Position numbers and translations under genes: made by a program
Notes under the pieces: generated by a model
Told to the model about the DNA's origin: nothing
Database searches by the model: none
The model's input: only the letters and a program-made list of their open reading frames with translations
Source: Archangium gephyra
GTDB lineage: Bacteria; Myxococcota; Myxococcia; Myxococcales; Myxococcaceae
Assembly: GCF_001027285.1 (NCBI RefSeq)
Contig: NZ_CP011509.1
Coordinates: 8,890,501 to 8,954,500, forward strand
Length of the DNA stretch: 64,000 bases
Direction: 5' to 3'
Shown here: positions 33,300 to 42,042 of the stretch, piece by piece
Layout of the letters: the number at the start of each line of letters is the position of its first letter
Numbering within the stretch: the stretch's first letter is position 1

Positions 33300-35399
33300 A
33301 TGGGACAGAACGACACGCTGCTGATGAACCTTCCTCCCGCGGTGGTGGAGGTCCAGCGACGCTCACCGGAGCCGATCCCCGCCACGGGCGTCCTCCAGGC
33401 GGGTGCCTCCCGGGTGGACCTCACGCCCGGGTTCCTCTCGCCGCTCGCGGGCTGGGGCCCCACCCTGCTGGGGTCACGGCGCGCACGTGCCACGTGGGGC
33501 CGGCTCTTCGCACGGGTGCTCGTGCTGGACGACGGCCAGGGCGAGCGCGTGGCCCTCATCGCCGTGGACCTCCACGCCGGCACGCGGTACCTCACCGAGC
33601 GGCTGGCGGAGCACACCGCGGCCCTGGGCCTGCACGTGGGCCGCCTCTTCCTCGCGGGCACGCACAACCACAGCGGGCCGGGGAACATCTACGCCAACAC
33701 GTACTACGACACCTTCGCGGCCACCGAGTCGCTCCTGAAGGAGCGAGGGCTGGACCAGGTCATGGTGGACTACCTCGTGGAGCGGCTCGGGCTGGCCGTG
33801 CGCGAGGCCTGCGCGCGCCTGCGTCCCGCACGGGTCGGTCATGGCGTGGCCCGGCTCTGGGGGTACTCGCGCAACCGGAGCCTCGAGGCCCTGCGCGAGA
33901 ACTTCCCGGGTGTGGACGATGCGACCCTCCGCCAGCGGCTCGCGGTGTTGGGCTTCCCCTCGGGCACCCTCCCCTCCGTGCCCTCGGGCCTCCCGGTGGA
34001 GCAGGTCTGCGTGGATCCGCGCATCCAGGTCCTCTGGGCCGAGGAGGCCGAGGCACCCCACCGGTCCATTGGCGCCTTTGGCACCTTCGGAGCCCATGCG
34101 TCGCTGCTCGCCAAGGAGCATCCCATCTGCTCGCCGGATTTCTTCGGAGTGGCCGCACGCCACGCGGAGCGCCTGCTGCGCGGCGCCTCGGGAGAGCCCG
34201 GGCCGGTGGTGGGGCTCGCCGCGGGCGCCATCGGGGACTCGGATGCGGCCCGGCCCGGAATGACGCTCGAGGCGCTGAAGAAGGCGCGCCAGGACCAGAC
34301 ACAGAACCTGTCGTTGTTGGAGGAGGTGGGCCGGGAGGTGGGCCGCCAGCTCGCCAGGGCCTGTGAGGATGCGCGCTCGCACGTGAGCCCATCGCTGCGC
34401 ATCACCGCCCTCTTCGGTGAGCCCACGATTCGCGACGCCACACTGAAGGATGGCAGGCGCCTGGCGCTGTCGGCCCTGGTCGGTGCGCCCACGCTCCGGG
34501 GCTCGGAGATGGGCGGCGGTGTGCCCTTCTTCAAGGAGGGAGAGCGGCTGGAGGAGCTGCCGGATACGGATCCGCAGTGGCCCAAGGCACCTCCGCGTGC
34601 ACTGGAGCGGCTGATCCGCGAGTCCCTCAAGTACCAGCCGCACACCCTGCCCCTGCGGGTACTGAAGGTGGGCGACGTGTGGTTGATGGGCTGTCCCGGA
34701 GAGCCGACCTCCTGGCTGACGCATGAGCTGGCCCAGGTGATGCGCGCACGGGGCGCACGGGAGGTCATGGTCACGGCCGTATGCGGAGACTACGCCGGGT
34801 ACCTCACCACCGAGCGGGAGTACAAGGCCCAGCACTACGAGGGCTCGAGCACCCTCTGGGGACGGAACACGGAGCACTGGTTGGTCGAGCACTTCGACGC
34901 CCTCGCGAAGAGCCCCACGACGGCGGTCCCCTCGGGGACGGCGCGCTTCACGATGAATCCAGGCGTGCACCGGGCCCTCACCGAGCCCCGGCCGCCCACC
35001 GGCGAGCCCACGCCCTTCTGGCCCCGGCCCCCGGAGTTCGCGGCACCGAGAGTCAGCAATGGGCGGCTGGTGATCGCGGGCCGGTGGTTCGCCTGGGCGC
35101 CGCAGGAGCGGAGCGAGCTGGGATGGGGCGCGTGGATCCGGCTCGAGGACGCGGACACGGGCGAGGTGCTGCAGAGCGCGAACCGGCCGCTCGATGACCA
35201 GCACCACACGTTCCTGCTGGAGTTCATCGAGACGGGCGGTGTCCTGGAGTGGCGGTGGCTGGTGGTGCTCGACGACTGGCGGCACCTGAAGGACCGGAGG
35301 ATCCGCTTCCGCACCCAGGGGCCTCGGGGAGTGAGTGTCCGGCCTCCTCCTGGCGCACGGTGGCCCGAGCAGCGGCTCGTGTCGAGCGTGGCCGCCTGA
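33300..35399 (+). CDS. Neutral/alkaline ceramidase family protein
   Basis: A 699-aa homologue of neutral ceramidases, which cut the amide bond of ceramides. The metal-binding core GTHNHSGPG (H122, H124) is present, and the segment AAGAIGDSDAARPG lies where the family has its nucleophile region. The final 130 residues form the beta-sandwich-like C-terminal domain (WFAWAPQERSELGWGAWIRLED). The N-terminus lacks a signal peptide, unlike secreted neutral ceramidases, so it may be cytoplasmic, a pseudo-export form, or acting on other amides. Residue changes near the nucleophile leave the substrate open. Confidence 0.82.
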   Translation: MGQNDTLLMNLPPAVVEVQRRSPEPIPATGVLQAGASRVDLTPGFLSPLAGWGPTLLGSRRARATWGRLFARVLVLDDGQGERVALIAVDLHAGTRYLTERLAEHTAALGLHVGRLFLAGTHNHSGPGNIYANTYYDTFAATESLLKERGLDQVMVDYLVERLGLAVREACARLRPARVGHGVARLWGYSRNRSLEALRENFPGVDDATLRQRLAVLGFPSGTLPSVPSGLPVEQVCVDPRIQVLWAEEAEAPHRSIGAFGTFGAHASLLAKEHPICSPDFFGVAARHAERLLRGASGEPGPVVGLAAGAIGDSDAARPGMTLEALKKARQDQTQNLSLLEEVGREVGRQLARACEDARSHVSPSLRITALFGEPTIRDATLKDGRRLALSALVGAPTLRGSEMGGGVPFFKEGERLEELPDTDPQWPKAPPRALERLIRESLKYQPHTLPLRVLKVGDVWLMGCPGEPTSWLTHELAQVMRARGAREVMVTAVCGDYAGYLTTEREYKAQHYEGSSTLWGRNTEHWLVEHFDALAKSPTTAVPSGTARFTMNPGVHRALTEPRPPTGEPTPFWPRPPEFAAPRVSNGRLVIAGRWFAWAPQERSELGWGAWIRLEDADTGEVLQSANRPLDDQHHTFLLEFIETGGVLEWRWLVVLDDWRHLKDRRIRFRTQGPRGVSVRPPPGARWPEQRLVSSVAA

Positions 35400-35441
35400 G
35401 CCCAAGGCCTTGGGCACATGCGCTGAGAACGCGTCAATATC

Positions 35442-35577
35442 CCCTCGCCCTCCGGGAGAGGGACGGGGTGAGGGTGTCGAGTGCACCCGGGTTGAACCCC
35501 CTGTCTTCACTGCGGGTCACGGGTTGAAGAACAGGCTCGGGCACCCTCACCCCGACCCTCTCCCGAGGAGAGAGGGG
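35442..35577. repeat. Inverted pair of REP-like palindromes (REPIN-like)
   Basis: Two copies of the same palindrome-plus-tail lie in opposite orientation, at 35442-35475 and 35543-35577. The forward copy has CCCTCGCCC-TCC-GGGAGAGGG then ACGGGGTGAGGGT. The reverse copy starts ACCCTCACCCCGA and ends in the related CCCTCTCCC / GAGAGAGGGG arms. The third copy is the single element at 2059-2092. Together the pair can form one long hairpin, typical of REPINs. The 298-bp gap holds no gene that I trust. Confidence 0.8.
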
Positions 35578-35697
35578 ATGTTTCCTCATGATCGACGGCA
35601 AGGCGATCAGCAGCCCGATGAGCAGTGTGCCAGCCCGTGGACCGGGGCTTCCATGGCCATGGGCGGCTGACGCGGCCTCGTGTTACAGACGGCGCGT

Positions 35698-36069
35698 ATG
35701 GATAGCGATCAGCTGTTGTCGTCCTTCGTGAAGGTGCTCGTGTCCGACCCCGAGCGCTCGGCGAAGTTCTACGAGGCGCTCGGATTCAAGCGGACCCAGG
35801 CCGCTCCGCCCTTCATCCACCTGCAGTGGGAGAAGCAAGCGGAGGTGTACCTGGTCACCCTGCCTCCCGTCGTGAAACTGGAGGGCCAGCGAGGGCTCGG
35901 CGTCCTGCTGGGCTTCCGCATCGGCGCCGTGGACCTGCAGGAGGTGGCCTCGCGCGCCCGGGCCCAGGGCGCCCACGTCGAGGGCCCCACCGTGCAACCG
36001 TGGTTCACGCGGGAGATCATCGTCACGGATCCCGACGGCTACCGGCTCAACTTCATCGAGCCCGCGTAG
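35698..36069 (+). CDS. VOC-superfamily (glyoxalase/bleomycin-resistance fold) protein
   Basis: A 123-aa protein starting at ATG 35698. The beta-alpha-beta-beta-beta pattern of the VOC fold is visible: KVLVSDPERSAKFYEALGFK, then FIHLQWEKQAEVYLV, then LLGFRIGAVDLQEVASRARAQGA, and finally ITDPDGYRLNFIEPA. The ending DPDG-N-F-E is typical of a single VOC module. Substrate unknown. Convergent with the TldE gene, 69 nt away. Confidence 0.88.
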   Translation: MDSDQLLSSFVKVLVSDPERSAKFYEALGFKRTQAAPPFIHLQWEKQAEVYLVTLPPVVKLEGQRGLGVLLGFRIGAVDLQEVASRARAQGAHVEGPTVQPWFTREIIVTDPDGYRLNFIEPA

Positions 36070-36138
36070 CCCGTGGACACACTCCGCTCCCCGGCCATCC
36101 ACCGGGGAGCGGGCGACCTCCACGTCGCGGGCTCGCGG

Positions 36139-37476
36139 CTACACGCCCGCGAACTGCACGCCCTCGAAGACGAGGGTAGGCGTGCGCATCGCGCTGTTGA
36201 CGTAGGGATCGCTCCCCACCGCGACGAGCCGCTTCCACAGGTCCAGCTGGTTGCCGGAGATGTTCATCTCGCCAATGGGCTCGGCCCTCTTCCCGCCGCG
36301 CACGCGGAAGCCCTGCACGCCCAGGGAGAAGTCACCGGTGACGGGGTTGGAGTTGCCTCCGAGGAAGCCCGTCACAAGGACGCCCTCCTTCAGGTCCGCC
36401 AGGAGCTCCCCCTGCCCCTTGCTCCCGAGCTTCCAGGAGAGGTTCGAGGCACTGCCGGACGTCGGACGCGCCTTGAGCTTGCGGCCGTAGTAGGTGTCGA
36501 TGAAGTAGGTGCGGAGCACGCCGCCCTCGAACAGCGGCAGCGGCCGGGCGGTGATGCCCTCGCCATCGAACAGGCGCGAACCGAGACCCCGCTTCACGTG
36601 CGGCTCGTCGGTGAGCACGAGCAGCCCGCTGCCCACCGGCTGGCCGAGCTTCCCATCCAGGAAGGAGCGCTTCTGCTGGATGGCGCCGCCCGACATGGGC
36701 CCGAGGAGCATCGACACGAGCCGGCCCGCGGCCCGGTTGTCCACGGCCATGGTGAGCACCGCCGACGCGCCCTTCGTCGAGCCGATGCGCCCCAGCGCCC
36801 GCTCTCCGGCACGGCGTCCCAGGGTGGCCGCGTCGGGCAGGTCCTCGAAGAAGCGCGCCACGGCGAAGTCGCTCTCCTCCGGCCGGCGCCCGTCCGGATC
36901 CTGCGCGCTCACCTGCGCCGAGGCGACGAACTGCGTCCCGCGCAGCCCGCCCTCGAAGCCGTTCGAGCTGACCCGGTACATCTCCCGCAGCGTGTCCCCG
37001 AAGGCGGTGGTGACGGACAGGATGGCGCTCTTGGTATCGGCCGCGCGTGCGCCCGCCTCGAGCTCCCGGACGAAGCGCTGGCGCTCGTCCGCGGTGAGCT
37101 TCTCCTGGCGCGGATCCTCGATGGCCAGGTCCACCGCGCTCCGGCCCGCGTAGAACTCGGGCTCCGGCAGCCGGCGGTGCTCGTCACGCGCCAGCACGCG
37201 CGTCATCGCGATGGAGTCCGTGATGAAGCGCTCCAGCGCCTCCGGACGCAGATCGCTCGTGGCCACCGCGGAGTAACGCCCATCGACGTAGAGCTGCAGC
37301 GAGAGGCCTCGCGTGGTGGCCTCGGAGACCTTGTCCAGCCGGCCATCGCGCCACTGCATCTCCACATCGCGCGTGCGGTTGGCCGTGGCCGCCGCCTCGG
37401 AAGCGCCCTTCTGGCGCGCCAGGTCCACCGCCTGCCGCGCGACATCCGCCAGATTCGTGGTGTTCGTCGTGCTCAT
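36139..37476 (-). CDS. TldE/PmbA-like metalloprotease partner subunit
   Basis: A 445-aa member of the TldD/PmbA family lacking the HExxxH zinc site, as PmbA/TldE proteins do. Landmarks are VSEATTRGLSLQLYVDGRYS, FEGGLRGTQF, GGLLTF-like GLGSRLFDGEGIT, and the C-terminal NPVTGDFSLGVQGFRVRGGKR with GEMNISGN. It has no signal peptide. The ATG at 37476 follows GGGAGG. The gene begins 11 nt after the TldD stop. TldD/TldE heterodimers degrade unfolded peptides and mature microcins in bacteria. Role here unknown. The pair is encoded as an operon. Confidence 0.9.
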   Translation of the reverse strand: MSTTNTTNLADVARQAVDLARQKGASEAAATANRTRDVEMQWRDGRLDKVSEATTRGLSLQLYVDGRYSAVATSDLRPEALERFITDSIAMTRVLARDEHRRLPEPEFYAGRSAVDLAIEDPRQEKLTADERQRFVRELEAGARAADTKSAILSVTTAFGDTLREMYRVSSNGFEGGLRGTQFVASAQVSAQDPDGRRPEESDFAVARFFEDLPDAATLGRRAGERALGRIGSTKGASAVLTMAVDNRAAGRLVSMLLGPMSGGAIQQKRSFLDGKLGQPVGSGLLVLTDEPHVKRGLGSRLFDGEGITARPLPLFEGGVLRTYFIDTYYGRKLKARPTSGSASNLSWKLGSKGQGELLADLKEGVLVTGFLGGNSNPVTGDFSLGVQGFRVRGGKRAEPIGEMNISGNQLDLWKRLVAVGSDPYVNSAMRTPTLVFEGVQFAGV

Positions 37477-37487
37477 TCCCGCCTCCC

Positions 37488-39065
37488 TCAAGCGTTGCGT
37501 CCGCCGACGGTGATCGACGCGACCCGGACCGTGGGAATGCCCTGCGACACCGGCACCCCCTGCCCGTCCTTGCCGCACGTCCAGCCGCCCTCGTCGATGA
37601 CGAGGTCATCGGCCACCATGTCCACCTTCTCGAGCACCTTCGGCCCGTTGCCGATGATGTTCACGTCCTTGATGGGCCGCGTCAGCTTGCCGTCCTCGAT
37701 GAGGTAGCCGTTCTTCACGTAGAAGGTGAAGTCACCCGCGCCGATGTTCACCTGCCCGTTGGTGAAGTTGGTGCAGTAGATGCCCTTCTTCACCGAGGCG
37801 ATGATCTCGTCGTGCTTGTGGGGGCCCGGGAGCATGTACGTGGAGCGCATGCGCGGCAGCGGCGCGTAGCGGTAGCTCTCGCGGCGGCCGTTGCCCGTAG
37901 GCTTCACCTTGTAGTGCTTCGCGGAGATGGAGTCGTGCAGGTACGTGGTGAGGACGCCGTTCTCCACGAGCATCGTCTTGCCGGGCTCGTTGCCCTCGTC
38001 GTCCACGTTGATGGCACCGCGCGCGTACTCGTTCGTGCCGTCGTCGACGATGTTCACGAAGGGGTGGGCGATGGGCTTGTTGAGCTTGTCCGCGTAGATG
38101 GACGTGCCCTTGCGGTTGAAGTCCGCCTCCATGCCGTGGCCGATGGCCTCGTGCAGGAGGATGCCGGAGGAGCCCGCCGCGAGCACCACCGGCAGCTCAC
38201 CGGCGGGAGGCTGGATGGCCTCGAAGAGGATGGTGGTGCGGCTCACCGCCTCGCGCACCATGCGGTCCAGCCGCTCGGGCGAGTAGAAGTCCAGGCCCGC
38301 GCGGCCGGCGACGCCGTAGGTGTTCTGCTCGCGCTTGCCGTTCTGCTCGGCCACGCACGACAGGTAGAGGCTCGTCATCGGCTGCACGTCCTCGACGAGC
38401 CGGCCGTTGCTGTCGGCCACGAGCACCGCGCCGTGCTCATCCGAGAACGAGAGCGTCACCTTGGAGACGCGCTTGTCCGCCTTGAAGGCCGCCGCGTTCA
38501 GCCCCTCGAGGATGGGCAGCTTCTGCTCGGGGCGGACGGCGTCCCACCCCAGCTTGAGCACGTAGCGCTGCGGAATGTCCTTGAAGACGTGGAGGCGCTG
38601 GGGGCCGGGACGCGAGGGCCCGTCGGCGATGGCCGCGGCCGTCCGGGCGGCGCTGCGCATCGCCTCGAGCGTGAGCTCCTCGGTATAGGCATAGCCCGTC
38701 TGGTCGCCCTTGATGACGCGCACGCCCACGCCGAGCTCCACGGTGGTGAACGCCTTGTTCACCGCGCCGTCCTCGAGCGCCATGGAGGTGGACACCCGGT
38801 GCTGGAAGAAGAGGTCGCTGTAGTCGCCGCCCCGCGACAGGGCCGCGGCCAACGTCTCGCGGATGAGGGTCTCGTCGACGCCGAAGCGGGCGAAGTAGCC
38901 AATGGACTGGGAGGGACCATCCGAGCCGCCACCGGGGCCACCGGGGCCCGCCCGCTGCGTCGTCGCACAGCCAGACAACAGCTCGCCCGCTCCCGCCATC
39001 GCCAACGCCGTTGTGCCGTAGCCAACGAAGTCACGTCGCGTCATTCCGGTCTTTCCTCCCGCCAT
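37488..39065 (-). CDS. TldD-family zinc metalloprotease with Tat lipoprotein signal
   Basis: A 525-aa active subunit. The zinc motif HEAIGH (H305, E306, H310) and the HGMEADFNRKG segment are intact. C-terminal landmarks EASDYSFSV-like GAGDFTFYVKNGYLIEDGK and IKDVNIIGNGPKVLEKVDMV are present. The N-terminus is unusual: TRRDFVGY (R10, R11) is a twin-arginine motif, followed by a hydrophobic stretch and LLSGC (C33), a lipobox. TldD is otherwise cytoplasmic. This form should be exported folded and lipid-anchored, perhaps pulling TldE with it. A start at ATG 39044 would keep the Tat motif. AAGGAAGAG precedes ATG 39065. Confidence 0.93.
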   Translation of the reverse strand: MAGGKTGMTRRDFVGYGTTALAMAGAGELLSGCATTQRAGPGGPGGGSDGPSQSIGYFARFGVDETLIRETLAAALSRGGDYSDLFFQHRVSTSMALEDGAVNKAFTTVELGVGVRVIKGDQTGYAYTEELTLEAMRSAARTAAAIADGPSRPGPQRLHVFKDIPQRYVLKLGWDAVRPEQKLPILEGLNAAAFKADKRVSKVTLSFSDEHGAVLVADSNGRLVEDVQPMTSLYLSCVAEQNGKREQNTYGVAGRAGLDFYSPERLDRMVREAVSRTTILFEAIQPPAGELPVVLAAGSSGILLHEAIGHGMEADFNRKGTSIYADKLNKPIAHPFVNIVDDGTNEYARGAINVDDEGNEPGKTMLVENGVLTTYLHDSISAKHYKVKPTGNGRRESYRYAPLPRMRSTYMLPGPHKHDEIIASVKKGIYCTNFTNGQVNIGAGDFTFYVKNGYLIEDGKLTRPIKDVNIIGNGPKVLEKVDMVADDLVIDEGGWTCGKDGQGVPVSQGIPTVRVASITVGGRNA

Positions 39066-39227
39066 GGCTCTTCCTTTTCTTCAGTGAAGGTCACCGCGCA
39101 TCCAGAGCGTAACCCCACGGCCATGCCGGTATTCCGGAAATCCCCTCCCCCCCAGCATCCGTGGGCTACACAACAGAGAACGGGCCGGGCGCCTGGCTAT
39201 TGCACCGGACCCCCTCCGGGCCGCCGA

Positions 39228-41123
39228 TCAGGACACGGAGGTCATGCGCACCACCTCGTCGAAGGAGGTGAGGCCCATGGCCAGCTTGCGCACCGCCGCC
39301 TCGCGCAGGGTGCGCGTACCGCCCCGGCGCGCCGCGTCCAGCATCTGCTGATGATTACCGCCCCGGGAGATCTGCTCGCGCAGATCGTTGTTCAGATTGA
39401 CGATCTCGAAGGCACCCGTGCGGCCCCAGTAGCCGGTGCCGCGGCAGCGCGGACACCCGGCGCCCTTGACGATGTTCACCCCACCCGGCAGCAGCGGGAT
39501 GGGCGCGCCCAGCAGGGTCAGCTCGTCCGGCGTGAGCGTCGTGGGCTGCGCGCAGTGGGGGCACACGCGCCGCAACAGACGCTGGGCCATCATGCCGATG
39601 AGGCTCTGCGCCAGCAGGAAGGGCGGCACGCCCAGGTCCTTCAAGCGCGCCACCGCGCCGATGGCGTCGTTGGTGTGCAGCGTGGAGAGCACCAGGTGGC
39701 CCGTGAGCGCGGCCTGCACGGCGTTCTCCGCCGTCTCCGCGTCACGGATCTCTCCCACCATGATGACGTCCGGGTCCTGGCGCAGGATGCTGCGCAGCGC
39801 GTTGGCGAAGTCCAGCCCCACCTTGGGCTGCACCTGCACCTGGTTGAAGCCGTCCCACACCATTTCGATGGGGTCTTCGATGGTGACGACGTTCACGTCC
39901 GGACCGGCCACGGCCTTGAGCGCCGAGTAGAGCGTCGTCGTCTTGCCGCTGCCCGTGGGGCCGGTGACGAGGATGATGCCGTGGGGCTGGTCGATCCACG
40001 ACTCGAAGACGCGCTTCTCGTCCGGGTCGAAGCCGAGCTGGGCGATGTCCTGCACCAGGGTCTCGGGATCGAAGACACGGATGACCACCTTCTCGCCGAA
40101 GGCGGTGGGCAGCGTGGAGACGCGGAGCTCCACCTCGCGGCCATCGCGCTCGGTCTTGATGCGGCCGTCCTGGGGCTTGCGCTTCTCGGAGATGTCGATG
40201 CGCGCGAGCGTCTTCACACGCGAGACGATGGGCGGGTGCACGCCGGCCGGCAGCGTGTACACGGGGTGCAGCACGCCGTCGATGCGCAGGCGCACCAGCG
40301 AGGTGTTGCGCTTGGGCTCGATGTGGATGTCCGAGGCGCGGTTGTCGAAGGCGTAGCGCAGCATGTAGTCCACGGCCTGCACCACGGGCTGATCCGCCGC
40401 GTCCAGCTCCTGGCGGCCGCTGAGCGTGACGAGCTGCTCGAAGTTGCTGACCTGCGGCGAGTTGTGGGAGTTGTTGGTGAAGTCATCCGCGGCCTTCGCC
40501 AGCGTGCGCTTGAAGCCGTAGACGTCCGCGATGGCCTTGAGGATGTCCGTCTTCGAGGAGAACACCGGCTCGATGGGCATGCCGGTGAGCACGTGGATGC
40601 TCTCGAAGAGCTCCTTGTCGAAGGGGTTGGCCACGGCCACAACGAGCCGGCCATCCTGGGCCTTCTCCAGCGGCAGCAGCACGTGCTTCTGCGCGAAGGG
40701 GCGCGACACGGTGCGGGTGGCCAGCGCCATGTCCAGCTTGAGCGGATCGATCTTCTTGTAGGGCAGGCCCGAGGCCCGGGCGACGAGCTCGGTGACGCGG
40801 TCCTCATCGAGCACCCCGCGGCCGTCGGCCAGGGGCACCTGGAAGGCGGTGACGATCTCCACCGGGGAGACCTCGTAGCGGGCGGCGTCCGTGCCGACGA
40901 TGCCCTTGTTCTTGAGGACCCGGGCGCGGGCGGCGGCCTCGCGGGTGGCGATGTTCTGCGCCTGGTCGGCGGTGAGGACCCGCTGCGAGACGAGCGCCTC
41001 GAGGACGAAGGCGAGGGAGAAGTCGGTCCTGCTCCGGCTCGGCGGAGCAGCAGGCGGGGTCACGGGCGCTGGCAACGGCGTCTCCTTGCGGCCACGAGGA
41101 ACAACACGAGGGCACCGGGCCAT
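39228..41123 (-). CDS. GspE/PilB-type secretion or pilus-assembly ATPase
   Basis: A 631-aa ATPase. An N-terminal GSPII_E_N-like domain (about residues 75-210) precedes the ATPase core. Walker A is GPTGSGKT (388-395), the Asp box is VTIEDPIE, Walker B is IMVGEIRD and the His box STLHTNDA. A tetra-cysteine zinc-binding insertion (CPHC ... CPRC) sits before the end. This matches type II secretion GspE or type IV pilus PilB. No other gsp or pil gene is near, so it is an orphan in this window. It ends 162 nt from the TldD start on the same strand. Confidence 0.92.
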   Translation of the reverse strand: MARCPRVVPRGRKETPLPAPVTPPAAPPSRSRTDFSLAFVLEALVSQRVLTADQAQNIATREAAARARVLKNKGIVGTDAARYEVSPVEIVTAFQVPLADGRGVLDEDRVTELVARASGLPYKKIDPLKLDMALATRTVSRPFAQKHVLLPLEKAQDGRLVVAVANPFDKELFESIHVLTGMPIEPVFSSKTDILKAIADVYGFKRTLAKAADDFTNNSHNSPQVSNFEQLVTLSGRQELDAADQPVVQAVDYMLRYAFDNRASDIHIEPKRNTSLVRLRIDGVLHPVYTLPAGVHPPIVSRVKTLARIDISEKRKPQDGRIKTERDGREVELRVSTLPTAFGEKVVIRVFDPETLVQDIAQLGFDPDEKRVFESWIDQPHGIILVTGPTGSGKTTTLYSALKAVAGPDVNVVTIEDPIEMVWDGFNQVQVQPKVGLDFANALRSILRQDPDVIMVGEIRDAETAENAVQAALTGHLVLSTLHTNDAIGAVARLKDLGVPPFLLAQSLIGMMAQRLLRRVCPHCAQPTTLTPDELTLLGAPIPLLPGGVNIVKGAGCPRCRGTGYWGRTGAFEIVNLNNDLREQISRGGNHQQMLDAARRGGTRTLREAAVRKLAMGLTSFDEVVRMTSVS

Positions 41124-41166
41124 TCCGGCGCTCAGGGCGGAAGCCGTCCCCCCTGAGGGCGGCAGT

Positions 41167-41928
41167 CTACCCGCGAATGGCCCGGACGGTGGCCTCGACC
41201 AGCGCCTCGGGGGTGGGCCGCTCGGCCACCGAGGCCACCGGCAACCCCAGGTGCGTCAGCGCCGCCGCCGTGGTGGGGCCAATGGCCACCAGCCGGGCCG
41301 CTCCGAGCCCCTCGCGCCCCACCGCCTCCAGGAAGGCCTCCGCGGTGCGCGGCGAGGCGAACAGGGCCACATCGGGCGGCGAGGACGCGAGCAGCGCCTG
41401 GGCCTCGGGCGGCAGGGGCGCGGGCCGGGAGCGGTACGCCGTCACCCGCGTCACCCGCGCGCCATGCTCGCGCAGCGCGTCCTCCAGCTCGCGGCGGCCC
41501 TCCTCCGCGGCCGGGAGCAGCACCTCGTCCTCCGGCTCCAGCCCCGGGCGCATGACCTCGTAGAGCGCGGCGCCCGTGCCCTCGGGGGACTCGACGGCCA
41601 CGTTCAGCCCGAAGCCGTCCACGGTGCGCGCGGTGCGCGGACCCACCACGGCGATGCGCACCCGCGACAGCAACCCCACCGTGCCCGCCTCGCGCAGTGC
41701 CTCCATGAAGGCCTCCACCGCCGAGGGGCTCGCGAACACCACCCACTTGTAGCGCTGGATGGATTCCGCGGCCGCCACCAGCGGACGCGGATCCTCTGGA
41801 GGCAACAGCTCCAGCAGCGGCACATGCAGGACTTCCGCGCCCTCGTCCTCCAGGAGGAAGCACAGCTCCTCCGAGCGTTCACGGGGTCGCGTCACCAGGA
41901 TACGGATGCCTTCGAGTCGCCTTTCCAC
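41167..41928 (-). CDS. hemD: Uroporphyrinogen-III synthase
   Basis: A 253-aa protein starting at GTG 41928. Two alternating alpha/beta lobes are visible: ILVTRPRERSEELCFLLEDEGAEVLHVPLLE, VVFASPSAVEAFM, RIAVVGPRTARTVDGFG and then PDVALFASPRTAEAFL, RLVAIGPTTAAALTHLG. This is the typical HemD layout, which closes hydroxymethylbilane into uroporphyrinogen III. The frame stays open to 42000, but GTG 41928 gives the usual N-terminus. It lies 43 nt upstream of the ATPase gene on the same strand, while hemC and hemA are 2.4 kb away. Confidence 0.9.
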   Translation of the reverse strand: MERRLEGIRILVTRPRERSEELCFLLEDEGAEVLHVPLLELLPPEDPRPLVAAAESIQRYKWVVFASPSAVEAFMEALREAGTVGLLSRVRIAVVGPRTARTVDGFGLNVAVESPEGTGAALYEVMRPGLEPEDEVLLPAAEEGRRELEDALREHGARVTRVTAYRSRPAPLPPEAQALLASSPPDVALFASPRTAEAFLEAVGREGLGAARLVAIGPTTAAALTHLGLPVASVAERPTPEALVEATVRAIRG

Positions 41929-42042
41929 GGCCGCGCACTCTAGGGCATTTGAGCCCGTGTCACAGTTCCCTCTTCGCGTCCCATTCCGGAGACAGGTCAT
42001 GTCCCCGGTGCGTGACCCTGGAGGTCCTCCCCGCGCCCCGGC

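Noticed and set aside
37812-41156. 1114-codon open frame on the + strand opposite TldD and the GspE-type ATPase
   Set aside because: Both opposite genes have full catalytic motifs. The frame has no recognisable domain and no start with a ribosome site.
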